Shown here: piece after piece, positions 6,597-7,766 of the stretch
Layout: each line of letters starts with the position of its first letter
Position numbering within the stretch: position 1 is the first letter of the stretch
Assembly: GCA_937897665.1 (NCBI GenBank)
Contig: CALCPB010000554.1
Location: 1 to 7,766, forward strand
Length of the DNA stretch: 7,766 bases
From: an uncultured Halomicronema sp.
Lineage (GTDB): Bacteria; Cyanobacteriota; Cyanobacteriia; Phormidesmidales; Phormidesmidaceae
Direction of reading: 5' to 3'
Notes under the pieces: model-generated
Seen by the model: the letters and a program-made list of their open reading frames with translations, nothing else
Told to the model about the DNA's origin: nothing
Databases searched by the model: none
Position numbers and translations under genes: made by a program

Positions 6597-6959
6597 ATGG
6601 CTGGCAAGTTAACAACCCACGTGCTCGATACCGCCAATGGCTGCCCGGCGGCGGGTATGACCATCCATCTGTGGGCGATCGCACCGGACTCGGGCAGTCG
6701 CACTCATCTCAAATCCGTGCGCACCAACCGGGACGGACGGGCCGACAGTCCCCTATTAGCCGACGCTGACTTTCAGGTCGGCCTGTATGAATTAGTGTTT
6801 GAGGTCGGCCTCTATTTTCAACAGCACGAGCCAACCCTGCCGCAGCCCCCGTTTTTAGACCAGGTGCCGCTGCGCTTTGGCATCGCCGATGCCGACGCCC
6901 ACTATCATGTGCCACTGCTGACCTCGCCCTGGTCTTACAGCACCTATCGAGGCAGCTAA
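6597..6959 (+). CDS. uraH: 5-hydroxyisourate hydrolase (transthyretin-like protein)
   Basis: This enzyme hydrolyses 5-hydroxyisourate, the HpxO product, to OHCU. The 120-residue form matches the family's usual length. It shows the N-terminal LTTHVLDTANGCPAAG, TNRDGR (43-48), DAHYHVPLL (100-108) and the diagnostic C-terminal YRGS (117-120). His8, Arg48 and His102/His104 fit the known catalytic residues; the proteins form transthyretin-like tetramers. No signal peptide is visible, so it is probably cytoplasmic. The start at 6597 (MAGKLTTH) is chosen by family length. An in-frame ATG at 6549 adds 16 residues and has AAGGG close upstream (6539-6543), so the longer form is also possible. The gene lies 96 bases (or 48 with the longer start) after hpxO and one base before uraD. 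Confidence 0.95.
   Translation: MAGKLTTHVLDTANGCPAAGMTIHLWAIAPDSGSRTHLKSVRTNRDGRADSPLLADADFQVGLYELVFEVGLYFQQHEPTLPQPPFLDQVPLRFGIADADAHYHVPLLTSPWSYSTYRGS
6949..6952 (+). promoter_or_regulatory. Ribosome binding site of uraD embedded in the uraH C-terminal codons
   Basis: GAGG lies eight bases before the uraD ATG and is formed by the CGA-GGC codons for Arg-Gly of the conserved YRGS end of the hydrolase. It supports the ATG at 6961 as the true uraD start and suggests the two genes are translationally coupled. Confidence 0.6.
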
Positions 6960-6960
6960 G

Positions 6961-7464
6961 ATGGCGCTCTACACTCTCGCGGCGCTCAATCAAATGGAGC
7001 AGTCGGCCTTTACCGATGCTCTTGGCGATATTTTTGAACATACGCCTGCGATCGCCCATCAAACTTGGTCGCGGCGGCCGTTTGCCGCCGTCGCGGCGCT
7101 GCATCAGGCTATGGTGGCCGTCATGCAAAACCTCCCTTATGACCAGCAGCTAGCGCTGATTCGTGCCCATCCTGACTTAGGCACTAAAGCTAAAATGGCG
7201 CGATCGTCCGTGCAAGAGCAGGCCAGTGTGGGCCTCGATCAGCTCGCTCCAGCAGATTATCAAACGTTTCAGCAACTGAATCAGGCCTACCGCGACAAAT
7301 TTCAGTTTCCGTTTATTGTGGCCGTCAAAGAACATACCCAGGCATCGATCTTGGCTGCCTTTCGTCAGCGGTTGACCCATGATGCCGCCACTGAGCAACA
7401 AACTGCCCTGGCAGAAATCGCCAAGATTGCGGGCTTCCGACTGCACGATTTGATTGCAGCGTGA
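6961..7464 (+). CDS. uraD: 2-oxo-4-hydroxy-4-carboxy-5-ureidoimidazoline (OHCU) decarboxylase
   Basis: The 167-residue protein is the normal length for OHCU decarboxylase, the all-helical enzyme that turns OHCU into S-allantoin, the last step of the urate branch. Family marks are FEHTPAIA (25-32), RAHPDLG with the catalytic His70 (68-74), SSVQEQASVGL with Glu86 (82-92), and YRDKFQFPFIVAVKEH (110-125), where most relatives have KFGFPFI. The C-terminal AEIAKIAGFRLHDLI is also typical. The start ATG is one base after the uraH stop, with GAGG eight bases upstream. The order hpxO-uraH-uraD follows the order of the reactions. It is a stand-alone protein and not fused to uricase or to the hydrolase, as happens in some bacteria. 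Confidence 0.95.
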   Translation: MALYTLAALNQMEQSAFTDALGDIFEHTPAIAHQTWSRRPFAAVAALHQAMVAVMQNLPYDQQLALIRAHPDLGTKAKMARSSVQEQASVGLDQLAPADYQTFQQLNQAYRDKFQFPFIVAVKEHTQASILAAFRQRLTHDAATEQQTALAEIAKIAGFRLHDLIAA

Positions 7465-7470
7465 GCGACT

Positions 7471-7626
7471 ATGGATGATGCAGTACGGGATAATTGGCGA
7501 TCGCGTATTCCGTTAGATCTGCCGGAGAACACGCTGGAAAGTTGGGGGCTACTCTCATCTGCGGCAACCAAACACCAGACTCTGAGAATTAGCCTGCCAA
7601 GTTTCTGTGGGTTGTTTGAAGAGTAG
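7471..7626 (+). CDS. Possible small ORF after uraD, unrecognised
   Basis: A 51-codon frame starts at ATG six bases after the uraD stop and ends with TAG. It begins MDDAVRDNWRSRIPLDLP and ends SFCGLFEE. The first 30 or so residues have a protein-like composition, and the frame contains a HIP1 octamer (7497-7504). No clear Shine-Dalgarno precedes the ATG, and I recognise no family. It may be a truncated remnant of a further operon gene, a small protein, or chance. Confidence 0.25.
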   Translation: MDDAVRDNWRSRIPLDLPENTLESWGLLSSAATKHQTLRISLPSFCGLFEE

Positions 7627-7766
7627 GCAGTCATTCAGCAGCTCTGCCCCATAGCTGAAGTGTTGGCGGCTCCTATACACCGGAGCTGACGTCGAATTTC
7701 TTATGATGCGGCTCTTATACCAGTTCGACAAATTACAGCTACACATACAAGTCGGCTTCGACTTCG
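7627..7766. other. Non-coding stretch at the window end with small hairpins
   Basis: No convincing gene is seen. GCTCC-tatacacc-GGAGC lies near 7668-7685, and AAGTCG-gctt-CGACTT (7749-7764) is a perfect 6-bp stem next to the window edge. Neither is followed by a T-run inside the window, so a terminator for the urate cluster is not demonstrated. The terminal hairpin could belong to a repeat that continues beyond the window. Confidence 0.35.

Larger units (their letters stand above)
1748..7504. repeat. HIP1 octamers (GCGATCGC), twelve copies
   Basis: Perfect copies start at 1748, 1886, 3774, 4311, 5518, 5569, 5767, 5977, 6037, 6675, 7048 and 7497. Five lie within about 530 bases of hpxO and only two in the 3.2-kb permease gene. 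HIP1 is strongly over-represented in many cyanobacterial genomes, so this is the main lineage clue. All but possibly the last lie in coding sequence. Confidence 0.9.

Noticed and set aside
7555..7746. 63-codon minus-strand ORF at the window end
   Set aside because: Composition is not protein-like for this genome, and it overlaps hairpins and the plus-strand small ORF.

Overview
The window looks like chromosomal DNA of a cyanobacterium. The main evidence is twelve perfect copies of the octamer GCGATCGC (HIP1), which is heavily over-represented in many cyanobacterial genomes. It also holds a CCCCTT/AAGGGG palindromic element of a kind often scattered between cyanobacterial genes. The protein sequences fit a Gram-negative envelope with a periplasm. 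No rRNA, tRNA, CRISPR array, transposase or phage gene was seen.

Left half, minus strand (7..4640): a two-gene tripartite-efflux operon, adaptor first and permease second. The permease is a full-length AcrB-type RND (HAE1) proton antiporter with its proton-relay residues intact. The periplasmic adaptor gene (3270..4640) is interrupted by one in-frame TAA at codon 370. The downstream 86 codons still encode a typical adaptor C-terminus in the same frame, so a single CAA-to-TAA change explains the break. A candidate promoter and a TetR-operator-like palindrome lie just upstream. No outer-membrane TolC-type channel and no regulator gene is in the window.

Middle (4674..5336): a gap of about 660 bases between the two divergent units. 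It holds several short inverted repeats, a short tandem repeat, a cyanobacterial-type palindrome, and a well-placed ribosome binding site with ATG that opens a reading frame stopped after seven codons. No intact gene is recognised there.

Right half, plus strand (5337..7464): a compact urate-catabolism cluster in pathway order. An HpxO-type FAD urate hydroxylase makes 5-hydroxyisourate, a transthyretin-like 5-hydroxyisourate hydrolase makes OHCU, and OHCU decarboxylase makes S-allantoin. The second and third genes are one base apart. No cofactor-less uricase, xanthine dehydrogenase or allantoinase is present, so the segment encodes urate to allantoin only.

The last 300 bases hold a possible 51-codon ORF and small hairpins but no recognisable gene. 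The two halves are not obviously linked in function. The best leads are the nonsense codon in the adaptor, an active-site substitution in the HpxO homologue relative to the Klebsiella enzyme, and the structured divergent intergenic region. I saw no clear previously undescribed multigene system.
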